The notes under the pieces are model-generated. The model was not told the DNA's origin, ran no database searches, and saw nothing but the letters and a program-made list of their open reading frames with translations. Of a stretch of 13,020 nt of DNA, positions 1-8,436 are shown piece after piece; within the stretch, counting starts at the first letter, position 1, and each line of letters begins with the position of its first letter. The DNA lies in assembly GCA_030446525.1 (NCBI GenBank), contig JAUJNC010000124.1, positions 1 through 13,020 of the forward strand, in the 5' to 3' direction. Position numbers and translations under genes: made by a program. This DNA comes from Armatimonadaceae bacterium. GTDB lineage: Bacteria > Armatimonadota > Armatimonadia > Armatimonadales > Armatimonadaceae.

Positions 1-1960
<1,960 letters not shown>

Positions 1961-2000
1961 CAGGTGTGCAATACGCGGCACCCTGTCGGATGGCTCAAAT

Positions 2001-2012
2001 AAGAAGCTTCTT
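2001..2012 (+). promoter_or_regulatory. 12-bp perfect palindrome in the hisF leader
   Basis: AAGAAGCTTCTT is a perfect dyad between ligA and hisF, flanked by partly complementary CTCAA and TTGAG that could lengthen a hairpin with a bulge. Only three Ts follow, so it is a weak terminator candidate for ligA. It could equally be an operator. A Shine-Dalgarno-like GAGAGA (2014-2019) follows it. Confidence 0.25.
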
Positions 2013-2029
2013 TGAGAGAAACAAAAGCG

Positions 2030-2836
2030 TTGCTTACCAAACGAATCATCCCCTGCCTCGACGTGAAAGAGGGCCGGGTCGTCAAAGGCGTGAACTTCCT
2101 CGGGCTGCGTGACGCGGGCGACCCGGTTCAGCTCGCCGCCGTCTATGACCGGCAGGGCGCGGACGAGCTCGTCTTCCTCGACATCACGGCGTCCGCGGAG
2201 AAGCGCGGCCTCCTCTTCGACCTCGCGGCGCGCGTGGCGGAGGAGGTTTTCATCCCGTTCACGGTCGGCGGCGGCATCAAAAGCGTCGAGGACTTCCGCC
2301 GCATCCTGGCGACGGGCGCGGACAAGGTGAGCATCAACAGCGCCGCGCTGGCAAACCCCGATCTTATTCGTGCGGCGTCGGAGCGGTTCGGCGCGCAGTG
2401 CGTCGTGGTGGCGATCGACCCCAAGCGCACCGGCGTGACGCCGTCGGGCTGGGAGGTCCACGTCCACGGCGGGCGCACCCCGACGGGTGTGGACGCGCTG
2501 GAGTGGGCCAAGAAGGTGCACCGGCTCGGCGCGGGCGAGATCCTGCTCACCTCGATGGACGCCGACGGGACGAAGGCGGGCTACGACCTGCCGCTCACGC
2601 GCGCCGTCGCCGATCTGGTGCCGATTCCCGTTATAGCGTCCGGCGGCGCGGGCACGCCCGACCATCTCGTTGACGCGCTGACCGGGGGCGGGGCGTCGGC
2701 GGTCTTGCTGTCGTCTATCCTGCACTACGGCGATTACACGATCGGGCAGATCAAGACGCACCTGGCGGCACGGGACGTACCCATGCGGACCTTCCCCCTG
2801 ACCCCTCTCCTGCCAGGAGAGGGGGCCGGGGGGTGA
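2030..2836 (+). CDS. hisF: Imidazole glycerol phosphate synthase cyclase subunit HisF
   Basis: HisF, working with the glutaminase HisH, converts PRFAR and ammonia to imidazole-glycerol phosphate and AICAR in histidine synthesis, in the cytoplasm. The sequence is a full (beta/alpha)8 barrel: it opens [12 protein letters not shown] and contains [15 protein letters not shown] and [13 protein letters not shown]. With the TTG start at 2030 the two catalytic aspartates fall at D11 and D130, exactly the numbering of Thermotoga maritima HisF. For this reason I prefer it to the in-frame TTG at 2012. GAGAGA at 2014-2019 is a plausible ribosome binding site. The natural end of the family is near R253. 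Here 15 further residues ([15 protein letters not shown]) and the stop come from a palindromic repeat. HisF C-termini tolerate short additions, so function is probably kept. hisI follows 3 bp downstream. Confidence 0.96.
   Translation: MLTKRIIPCLDVKEGRVVKGVNFLGLRDAGDPVQLAAVYDRQGADELVFLDITASAEKRGLLFDLAARVAEEVFIPFTVGGGIKSVEDFRRILATGADKVSINSAALANPDLIRAASERFGAQCVVVAIDPKRTGVTPSGWEVHVHGGRTPTGVDALEWAKKVHRLGAGEILLTSMDADGTKAGYDLPLTRAVADLVPIPVIASGGAGTPDHLVDALTGGGASAVLLSSILHYGDYTIGQIKTHLAARDVPMRTFPLTPLLPGEGAGG
2789..2836 (+). repeat. Palindromic dispersed-type repeat overlapping the hisF 3' end
   Basis: The core is a perfect 10-bp inverted repeat, CCCCTCTCCT (2802-2811) and AGGAGAGGGG (2815-2824), with a 3-nt loop. 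It is flanked by C-rich sequence on the left and G-rich sequence ending GGTGAGG on the right. In the minus direction it reads as the [14 protein letters not shown] peptide, which I recognise as a common spurious translation of a family of intergenic repeats found in many bacterial genomes. It lies wholly within the last codons of hisF and touches the hisI start. The family assignment is from memory; the palindrome itself is seen directly. The strong stem could act as an RNA-stability or translation element between the two his genes. Confidence 0.75.
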
Positions 2837-2839
2837 GGT

Positions 2840-3229
2840 ATGAACGACTTCCCTATCGACACCATCCGCTTCGACGAAAACGGACTTGTACCCGCGATCG
2901 TGCAGGACGTGAACACGAAGGACGTCCTGATGCTCGGCTTCATGAACCGCGACGCCCTGCTGCGCACCGCGCGCGAAGGCAAGGTCTGCTTCTGGAGCCG
3001 GTCGCGCCAAAAGTTCTGGATCAAGGGCGAGACATCGGGGATGTTTCTGCAGGCGCGTGCCATCCGCGTCAACTGCGAGAACGATTCCTTGCTGGTGCTT
3101 GCCGAGCCGGTCGGGCCGACCTGCCACACCGGCCACGACTCGTGCTACTATCGCGAGGCGGACGACGATGCCTGGCGCGAGATCGCGCCCATAGTCACGC
3201 CGCCGGAAGATCTGTACGCGAAGCGGTGA
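2840..3229 (+). CDS. hisI: Phosphoribosyl-AMP cyclohydrolase HisI
   Basis: HisI opens the adenine ring of PR-AMP to give ProFAR, the third step of histidine synthesis. It is a zinc enzyme acting as a homodimer. At 129 residues it is the stand-alone form without the HisE pyrophosphatase domain. Diagnostic sequence includes MLGFMNRDAL, FWSRSRQKFWIKGETSG, and the zinc cysteines C79, C95 and C102 (CHTGHDSCYYR). The usual Asp-Cys-Asp-x-Asp metal cluster reads N78-C79-E80-N81-D82, so two of its three aspartates are replaced. This may be a tolerated variant, but it is worth noting. The ATG lies 3 bp after the hisF stop and the repeat at the end of hisF forms the upstream region. The nearest purine tract, GAGG, abuts the start, so translation is probably coupled to hisF. 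Confidence 0.95.
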   Translation: MNDFPIDTIRFDENGLVPAIVQDVNTKDVLMLGFMNRDALLRTAREGKVCFWSRSRQKFWIKGETSGMFLQARAIRVNCENDSLLVLAEPVGPTCHTGHDSCYYREADDDAWREIAPIVTPPEDLYAKR

Positions 3230-3277
3230 GGCGGCTGAGACCGACTGCGATCACGGACGGATTTGGAGGAACTCCCG

Positions 3278-4059
3278 ATGAGCATCACGCGGCGCACGAC
3301 AGCAGAGAACGTTTCGCAAGAGATGATTGCGTCCTACCAGAGCCAGGGTTTTGTGCATGTCCCCGGCGTTATCTCACCGGAGGAGGCGGCCCAGTGCGCC
3401 GAGGCGGCCCGGGCGGCGGCGGAGCGGCTGACGGGCGAGAACGCGCGCGCTGTGTTCGCCCAGACCGTCTCCGTCTGGCGCGCGGCCGAGCCGAGGACAA
3501 AGCGTAACCGGCACCCGAACGTGGCGGCCGTCGCCGAGAAGCTGACGGGCCGCAAGCTGCGGCTGTGGCACGACCAGATCCTGATCAAGAAGCCGCACAA
3601 CAACGTCGCCACCGAATTCCACCAGGACCAGCCGTACTGGCCGCACAGCAATGCGCCTGACCCGATCAGCGCGTGGATCGCCCTGGTGGACGTGCCGGCG
3701 GAGAAGGGTGCATGACATTCATCCCCGGCTCGCACAAGCGCACGGATCTGCCGCGCCAGAATTTGCTGGACGCCCGCAGCCTGTTCAACCTGTGCCCGGA
3801 TCTGCAGTGGGAGCCGCGCGTAACCGTCCCGATGCGGGCCGGCGACTGCACGTTCCACCACGGCCGGTGCGCGCACATGGCGACGCCGAACGACACGGAC
3901 GAGCCGCGCGTGGCCCACATCGTCATCTTCATGGACGCGGCGGCGACCTACGATGGCACCAGGCACGTCGTGACCGACCCGCTGGGCCTGAAGCCCGGCG
4001 ACCCCCTGACCGGCGAGATGTTCCCGGCGGTGGCCGAGTTCGCAAAGGTTTTGTCATAA
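3278..4059 (+). pseudogene. PhyH-family Fe(II)/2-oxoglutarate dioxygenase split by a one-base frameshift
   Basis: This is a phytanoyl-CoA dioxygenase-like protein, a non-haem iron hydroxylase whose substrate cannot be told from sequence. Start ATG 3278 has GGAGGA (3265-3270) 7 bp upstream. The first frame gives 145 residues, including the iron-binding HxD (H115 and D117 in EFHQDQPYW), and stops at TGA 3713-3715. The second frame continues directly with MTFIPGSHKR and holds the distal histidine (codon 3874, CAHMATPN) and the oxoglutarate-binding arginine (codon 3907). One base added in the GGG at 3706-3708 would give one 260-residue protein with every key residue. The break may be a sequencing error, a fresh mutation, or a genuine split, because an ATGA overlap with a good ribosome site sits exactly at the junction. 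No canonical -1 slippery heptamer is present. The dehydrogenase gene follows 88 bp downstream. Confidence 0.85.
3700..3715 (+). promoter_or_regulatory. Internal ribosome site and ATGA restart at the dioxygenase frameshift
   Basis: GGAGAAGG (3700-3707) lies 4 nt before ATG 3712-3714, which overlaps the stop TGA 3713-3715 of the upstream half as ATGA. This is the standard layout for translational coupling. It would make the second half a separate 115-residue chain. The purine tract also encodes conserved Ala-Glu-Lys-Gly residues, so it may be coincidental. Confidence 0.4.
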
Positions 4060-4108
4060 AACGACAAGGCTTTACCCTGGCAGAGAAGGCCGGGCCAGGA
4101 TGCTCGCC

Positions 4109-4131
4109 GGTGCAGGGCGCGGCCCTGCACC
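4109..4131 (+). repeat. 10-bp perfect hairpin upstream of the dehydrogenase gene
   Basis: GGTGCAGGGC (4109-4118) and GCCCTGCACC (4122-4131) form a perfect GC-rich stem around a 3-nt loop, 3 bp before the ribosome site GGAGGA (4135-4140). No T-run follows, so it is not a classical terminator. It resembles the small dispersed palindromes seen between genes in many GC-rich genomes. In mRNA it would sit next to the ribosome site and could limit access to it. Confidence 0.55.
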
Positions 4132-4147
4132 CTGGGAGGAACCGCGG

Positions 4148-5182
4148 ATGGAGATAGAACGGCAAAACGAGTCGCATCCGCGCGCGGCGCTTTTCGGGGA
4201 TCCCGCCGCGCTGGAACGGGTCTACGCTCAGGGGCGCCGCGACCAGGTCGCCGCTCTCACGCGCTTGTACCCGGCGGCCGTCGCGCCGGGTACTCTGGAG
4301 GAGGACCTGGCGCGGCTGGAAGAGGGCGGCGCGCTGCGCGAGCTGGAGGTCATCTTCTCGACGTGGGGCATGCCACCCCTCGGCGCACCGCGCCTCGACC
4401 GCATGCCGAACCTGCGCGCCGTGTTCTATGCCGCCGGCAGCGTGCAATCCTTCGCGCGGCCCCTTCTGGAGCGCGGCATCACCGTGGTGAGCGCCTGGCA
4501 GGCGAACGCCGTCCCGGTCGCGGAGTTCACGCTCGCGCAGGTCCTGCTGGCGAACAAAGGCTACTGGCGCAACGTGCGCGACTACCGCGCCGCCCGCTCC
4601 AAACGGGGCGCCTCCCACGGGCCAGGCAACTTCGGCGAAACCGTGGCGCTGCTGGGCGCGGGCGCGATCGGGCGGACGGTCATCGAGCTGCTGCGGCCCT
4701 TCGTGTTGCGGGTCATCGTCTTCGACCCGTTCCTGCCGGACGAGACGGCCCGCGCTCTGGGCGTGGAGAAGGTGTCGCTCGAAGAGGCGTTCGAGCGCGG
4801 GCTGGTGGTTTCCAACCACCTGGCGAACAACCCGCAAACGGTGGGCATGCTGCGCCAGGACCTGTTCGCGCGCCTGCGGCCCGGCGCCACCTTCATCAAC
4901 ACCGGGCGCGGCGCGACGGTGGACGAGGCGGGCCTCGTCCGCGTGCTGCGCGCCCGCCCGGATCTGACCGCCCTGCTGGACGTGACGCATCCGGAACCGC
5001 CCGTGCCGGACTCGCCGCTCTACGAGCTGCCCAACGTCCATCTGACCTCGCACATCGCCGGCTCGCTGGGCGGGGAGGTGGTGCGCATGGCCGATTACGT
5101 CATCGAGGAGTTCCGCGCCTGGCGGGAAGGCCGGCCGCTGCGCTTCGCGGTGAGCCTGGAACGGCTGGAGACCATGGCCTGA
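4148..5182 (+). CDS. D-isomer-specific 2-hydroxyacid dehydrogenase family protein
   Basis: A 344-residue NAD-dependent oxidoreductase that should interconvert a 2-keto acid and its D-2-hydroxy acid; the substrate is unknown. ATG 4148 is chosen because GGAGGA (4135-4140) is 7 bp upstream. The NAD-binding Rossmann motif is G170-A-G172-A-I-G175, followed by the acidic D193 (VIVFDP) that favours NAD over NADP. The catalytic set R254 (NTGRGATVD), E283 (HPEPP) and H302 (TSHIAGS) shows family-like spacing. The N-terminal half is the substrate-binding flavodoxin-like domain. It lies between the dioxygenase and the rhamnosidase, and its TGA overlaps a candidate rhamnosidase ATG by one base, which suggests co-translation. 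A role in handling a sugar-derived or aromatic hydroxyacid is a guess from context. PdxB, SerA and formate dehydrogenase-like relatives share the fold, but this sequence matches none of them closely enough to name. Confidence 0.9.
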   Translation: MEIERQNESHPRAALFGDPAALERVYAQGRRDQVAALTRLYPAAVAPGTLEEDLARLEEGGALRELEVIFSTWGMPPLGAPRLDRMPNLRAVFYAAGSVQSFARPLLERGITVVSAWQANAVPVAEFTLAQVLLANKGYWRNVRDYRAARSKRGASHGPGNFGETVALLGAGAIGRTVIELLRPFVLRVIVFDPFLPDETARALGVEKVSLEEAFERGLVVSNHLANNPQTVGMLRQDLFARLRPGATFINTGRGATVDEAGLVRVLRARPDLTALLDVTHPEPPVPDSPLYELPNVHLTSHIAGSLGGEVVRMADYVIEEFRAWREGRPLRFAVSLERLETMA

Positions 5183-8100
5183 TGGCCAGGGTCTTTCGCT
5201 CTTGGGGGCACCCCCTCGCAACCATTTTAGGAGCTACCATCATGGCCGTCATCTCGTTCGGGTCGGCGGGCGGCGGCGCCACCGCGCCTGCCGACCTTCG
5301 CGTCACCCGCCTGCGGTGCGAGTACCTTGTGGATCCCGTCGGGCTGGATGTGACCGGACCCCGGCTGAGCTGGGCGCTCGAGTCCGCCGCGCGCGGTCAG
5401 ATGCAGACGGCCTACCAGGTGCTGGTCGCCGGCAGCGAAGCGGACCTTGGGGCGGACCGGGGCGGCCTGTGGGACAGCGGCAAGGTCGACGGGGACCGGT
5501 CTGTCCACGTCGTCTACGGGGGCGCGGCGCTCCGCTCCGGCCAGCGCTGCTATTGGAAGGTGCGGGCGTGGGACAAGGAGGGCAGGCCCTCCGCCTACAG
5601 CAAGCCCGCCGTGTGGGAAATGGGGCTGATCCGCCCGTCGGACTGGCAAGCCCGGTGGATCAGCCTGCCCCCCGCTCCCGTGCCCCGGGCCGCGACGCTG
5701 GATGGCTGTTCCTGGGTCTGGTTCCCGGAGGGAAACCCCGCCGTCAGCGCCCCGCAGGGTACCCGCTACTTCCGCAAGAGTCTTGTTCTTCCCCCGGATC
5801 GCAAAATCGCGAGCGCGCGGCTTGTTTTGACGGCGGATGATAGCTGGGTGCTGTTCGCGGGCGGGAAGCGGGTGGGTGGCAGCAGGGAACGCGGGGGGAG
5901 CTGGAACCTCGTTACCGAGATCGACATGGCGGAGTATTTGGCGGCGGGCGGAAACCTGTTGGCCATCAGCGCGACCAATGCGAGCGTCGGCCCGGCGGGG
6001 TTGATCGGGAAGCTTTCGGTCACGTTCGACACGGGCGAGCCGCTCACGGTCCGGATCGACGACACATGGAAGGTTTCCGACCGCGAGCAGGCGGGATGGC
6101 AGAAAGGCGACTTCGACGACAGCGCGTGGCCCGCCGCGAAGGTGATCGCGGGGCTCGGGGAGGGGCCGTGGGGACAGCCGCGAAGCGTCACCCCGATGAG
6201 CCCCAGCCCGTTCTTCCGCAAAGCGTTCCGGGCGGAAAAGCCCGTCCGGCGGGCGCGCCTGTATGCGACCGCGCTCGGCGTGTACGAGCCGCACCTGAAC
6301 GGGCGGCGCGTCGGCGATGCCGTGCTGGCGCCGGGCTGGACCGACTACAGCAAACGCGTGCCGTACCAGACCTACGATGTGACCGGTCTGATCCGGCAGG
6401 GGGAGAACGTGCTCGGCGCGGTCCTCGGCGACGGCTGGTACAGTGGTTACGTGGGCTTCGGGAATCGGCGGAACCAGTACGGGCCGCACCCCCGCCTGAT
6501 CGCGCAGCTGCACGTCGAGTACGCGGACGGCAGCGGCGAGATGGTGGCGACGGACGGCGGGTGGAAGGCGGTCACGGGACCGATCCGCCAGGCCGATCTG
6601 CAGATGGGCGAATCGTATGACGCCCGCGCCGAGATGCCGGGTTGGGACGCGCCCGGTTTCGCGGACGCGCAGTGGCAGGCGGTGACGGTCGAGGAGCGCG
6701 GCGCGGTCCCCCTGGTGGCCCAGAACTGCGAGCCCGTCCTGGTCACGGAGGAGCTGAAGCCGCGCGCGATCACCGAGCCGACCCCGGGCGTTTACATCTT
6801 CGACCTGGGCCAGAACATGGTCGGCTGGGTGCGTCTGAAGGTCCGGGGCGCGGCGGGAACCGAGGTGCGGCTGCGCTTCGCCGAGATGCTCAACCCCGAC
6901 GGCACGCTGTACACAACGAATCTGCGCGGCGCGAAGCAGGCCGACACCTATCTCCTCAACGGCGAGGGTGACGAGGTCTGGGAGCCGCGCTTCACGTTCC
7001 ACGGCTTCCGCTATGTCGAGGTGACCGGCTATCCCGGCAAACCGACGCTCGATGCCATCACCGGGCGCGTCGCGCACTCGGCAACCCCGCTCGCCGGGAG
7101 GATGGAAACGTCCAGTCCCCTGGTGAACCAGCTCCTTCAGAACATCGACTGGGGGCAGCGCGGCAACTTCCTATCGATCCCGACCGACTGCCCGCAGCGC
7201 GACGAGCGACTGGGCTGGACCGGCGACGCCCAGATCTTCGTCCGCACCTCCACCTACAACCGCGACGTCGGCGCGTTCTTCACCAAATGGCTCCAGGATC
7301 TGGAGGACGCCCAGTCCCCCGCGGGCGCCTTTCCCGATGTCGCGCCGCGCCAATCCTACGTCGGCGAGGGGACGGCCGCCTGGGGCGACGCGGGCGTGAT
7401 CTGCCCCTGGACCATCTACGAACGCTATGGCGACACCCGCATCCTCGAACAGCGCTATGACTCGATGTGCCGGTGGATTTCCTATCTGCAGGCCAACAGC
7501 ACGGCCCTGCTGCGCCCCGAGACGGGATCCGGCGACTGGCTTTCCATCCCGGCCGACACGCCCCGGGACGTGCTGGCGACCGCCTACTTCGCCCGCAGCA
7601 CCCAGCTTTTGGCCAGGACCGCCCGTGTGCTCGGCAAGGGGGACGATGCCCGCAAGTACGAGGCGCTGTGGGGCGAGATCAAGACCGCTTTCAACAAAGC
7701 ATATGTTGCGCCCGACGGCAGGGTAAAGGGGAACACGCAGACCTGCTATGTGCTGGCCCTGCACTTCGACCTGCTGCCCCAGGACAAGCGCGCCGCGGCG
7801 GCGCGCTACCTCGCCGAGGACATCGAGGCGAAAGGCGGCCATCTTTCCACGGGTTTCGTCGGGGTCGGTTACCTGTGCCCGGTCCTTACCGAGACGGGAT
7901 ACGTCGATCTCGCCTATCGCCTGCTGTTAAACGAAACCTTCCCCTCGTGGGGGTACTCGATCAAACACGGCGCGACGACGATCTGGGAGCGCTGGGACGG
8001 CTGGACCGAAGAGAAGGGCTTCCAGGATCCCGGCATGAACTCGTTCAACCACTACTCCCTGGGCTCGGTCGGCGAATGGCTGTACAGCACCGTCGCGGGC

Positions 8101-8436
8101 ATCGACACCGACCCGGAGCAGCCCGGCTATAAGCACAGCCACATTCATCCGCGCCCCGGCGGCAAACTGACCCACGTCAAGGCAACGTACGAATCCATCC
8201 ACGGCCCCATCGCCACCGACTGGGGACTTGAGAACGACCGTTTCACCCTGAACGTCACTGTCCCCGCCAACACCACGGCGACCGTCCACGTCCGCGCGCG
8301 GGGCAAGGATGCCGTCACCGAGGGCGACAAACCGGCGGAAACGGCGGAAGGTGTCAAATTCTTACGTTTCGAAGACGGATACGCCGTCTACGCGGTCGGC
8401 TCGGGTAGCTACGCTTTCCGGGCTGCCGTCCGTTAA
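5182..8436 (+). CDS. Secreted GH78 alpha-L-rhamnosidase
   Basis: This glycoside hydrolase removes terminal L-rhamnose from glycosides or pectic polymers by an inverting mechanism. From ATG 5182 it has 1084 residues. This start gives a proper signal peptide: a charged n-region (MARVFRSWG), a hydrophobic stretch at about 12-31, and cleavage near ATA at about 37-39. ATG 5242 has a better ribosome site (AGGAG 5229-5233) but leaves a weak signal. Domains: a fibronectin-like module (about 40-150); WQARWIS at 155; an inserted galactose-binding-like beta domain (about 174-335); the rhamnosidase N domain (about 344-450); a CBM67-like beta sandwich containing FDLGQNMVGW (about 540); the (alpha/alpha)6 catalytic domain (about 646-980); and a C-terminal beta sandwich. 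The general acid is E675 in DERLGWTGD and the base is E936 in TTIWERWDGW. The 261-residue spacing is close to that in the Streptomyces enzyme SaRha78A. It converges on the next gene and shares its TTAA. Confidence 0.95.
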   Translation: MARVFRSWGHPLATILGATIMAVISFGSAGGGATAPADLRVTRLRCEYLVDPVGLDVTGPRLSWALESAARGQMQTAYQVLVAGSEADLGADRGGLWDSGKVDGDRSVHVVYGGAALRSGQRCYWKVRAWDKEGRPSAYSKPAVWEMGLIRPSDWQARWISLPPAPVPRAATLDGCSWVWFPEGNPAVSAPQGTRYFRKSLVLPPDRKIASARLVLTADDSWVLFAGGKRVGGSRERGGSWNLVTEIDMAEYLAAGGNLLAISATNASVGPAGLIGKLSVTFDTGEPLTVRIDDTWKVSDREQAGWQKGDFDDSAWPAAKVIAGLGEGPWGQPRSVTPMSPSPFFRKAFRAEKPVRRARLYATALGVYEPHLNGRRVGDAVLAPGWTDYSKRVPYQTYDVTGLIRQGENVLGAVLGDGWYSGYVGFGNRRNQYGPHPRLIAQLHVEYADGSGEMVATDGGWKAVTGPIRQADLQMGESYDARAEMPGWDAPGFADAQWQAVTVEERGAVPLVAQNCEPVLVTEELKPRAITEPTPGVYIFDLGQNMVGWVRLKVRGAAGTEVRLRFAEMLNPDGTLYTTNLRGAKQADTYLLNGEGDEVWEPRFTFHGFRYVEVTGYPGKPTLDAITGRVAHSATPLAGRMETSSPLVNQLLQNIDWGQRGNFLSIPTDCPQRDERLGWTGDAQIFVRTSTYNRDVGAFFTKWLQDLEDAQSPAGAFPDVAPRQSYVGEGTAAWGDAGVICPWTIYERYGDTRILEQRYDSMCRWISYLQANSTALLRPETGSGDWLSIPADTPRDVLATAYFARSTQLLARTARVLGKGDDARKYEALWGEIKTAFNKAYVAPDGRVKGNTQTCYVLALHFDLLPQDKRAAAARYLAEDIEAKGGHLSTGFVGVGYLCPVLTETGYVDLAYRLLLNETFPSWGYSIKHGATTIWERWDGWTEEKGFQDPGMNSFNHYSLGSVGEWLYSTVAGIDTDPEQPGYKHSHIHPRPGGKLTHVKATYESIHGPIATDWGLENDRFTLNVTVPANTTATVHVRARGKDAVTEGDKPAETAEGVKFLRFEDGYAVYAVGSGSYAFRAAVR
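5229..5233 (+). promoter_or_regulatory. Alternative ribosome binding site for the rhamnosidase
   Basis: AGGAG lies 8 bp before ATG 5242, the second in-frame start of the rhamnosidase. It argues for the shorter 1064-residue form. The signal peptide and the TGATG overlap argue for ATG 5182. Both starts may be used. Confidence 0.45.

Noticed and set aside
3700..3715. Programmed -1 frameshift in the dioxygenase
   Set aside because: A -1 slip would restore the frame, but the site (G AAG GGT) is not a standard slippery heptamer and no following pseudoknot is evident.
4363..5181. Upstream extension of the rhamnosidase frame
   Set aside because: The frame is open through the dehydrogenase gene, but the extension is Arg/Ala-rich noise and two good starts lie at 5182 and 5242.
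3929..5221. Minus-strand open frame of 430 residues opposite the dehydrogenase
   Set aside because: It has no family resemblance and an Arg/Gln/His-rich composition typical of a GC shadow, and the + strand gene has a full catalytic set.
5227..7077. Minus-strand open frame of 616 residues opposite the rhamnosidase
   Set aside because: It is a shadow of the GH78 gene in a GC-rich third-position pattern, with no recognisable domains.
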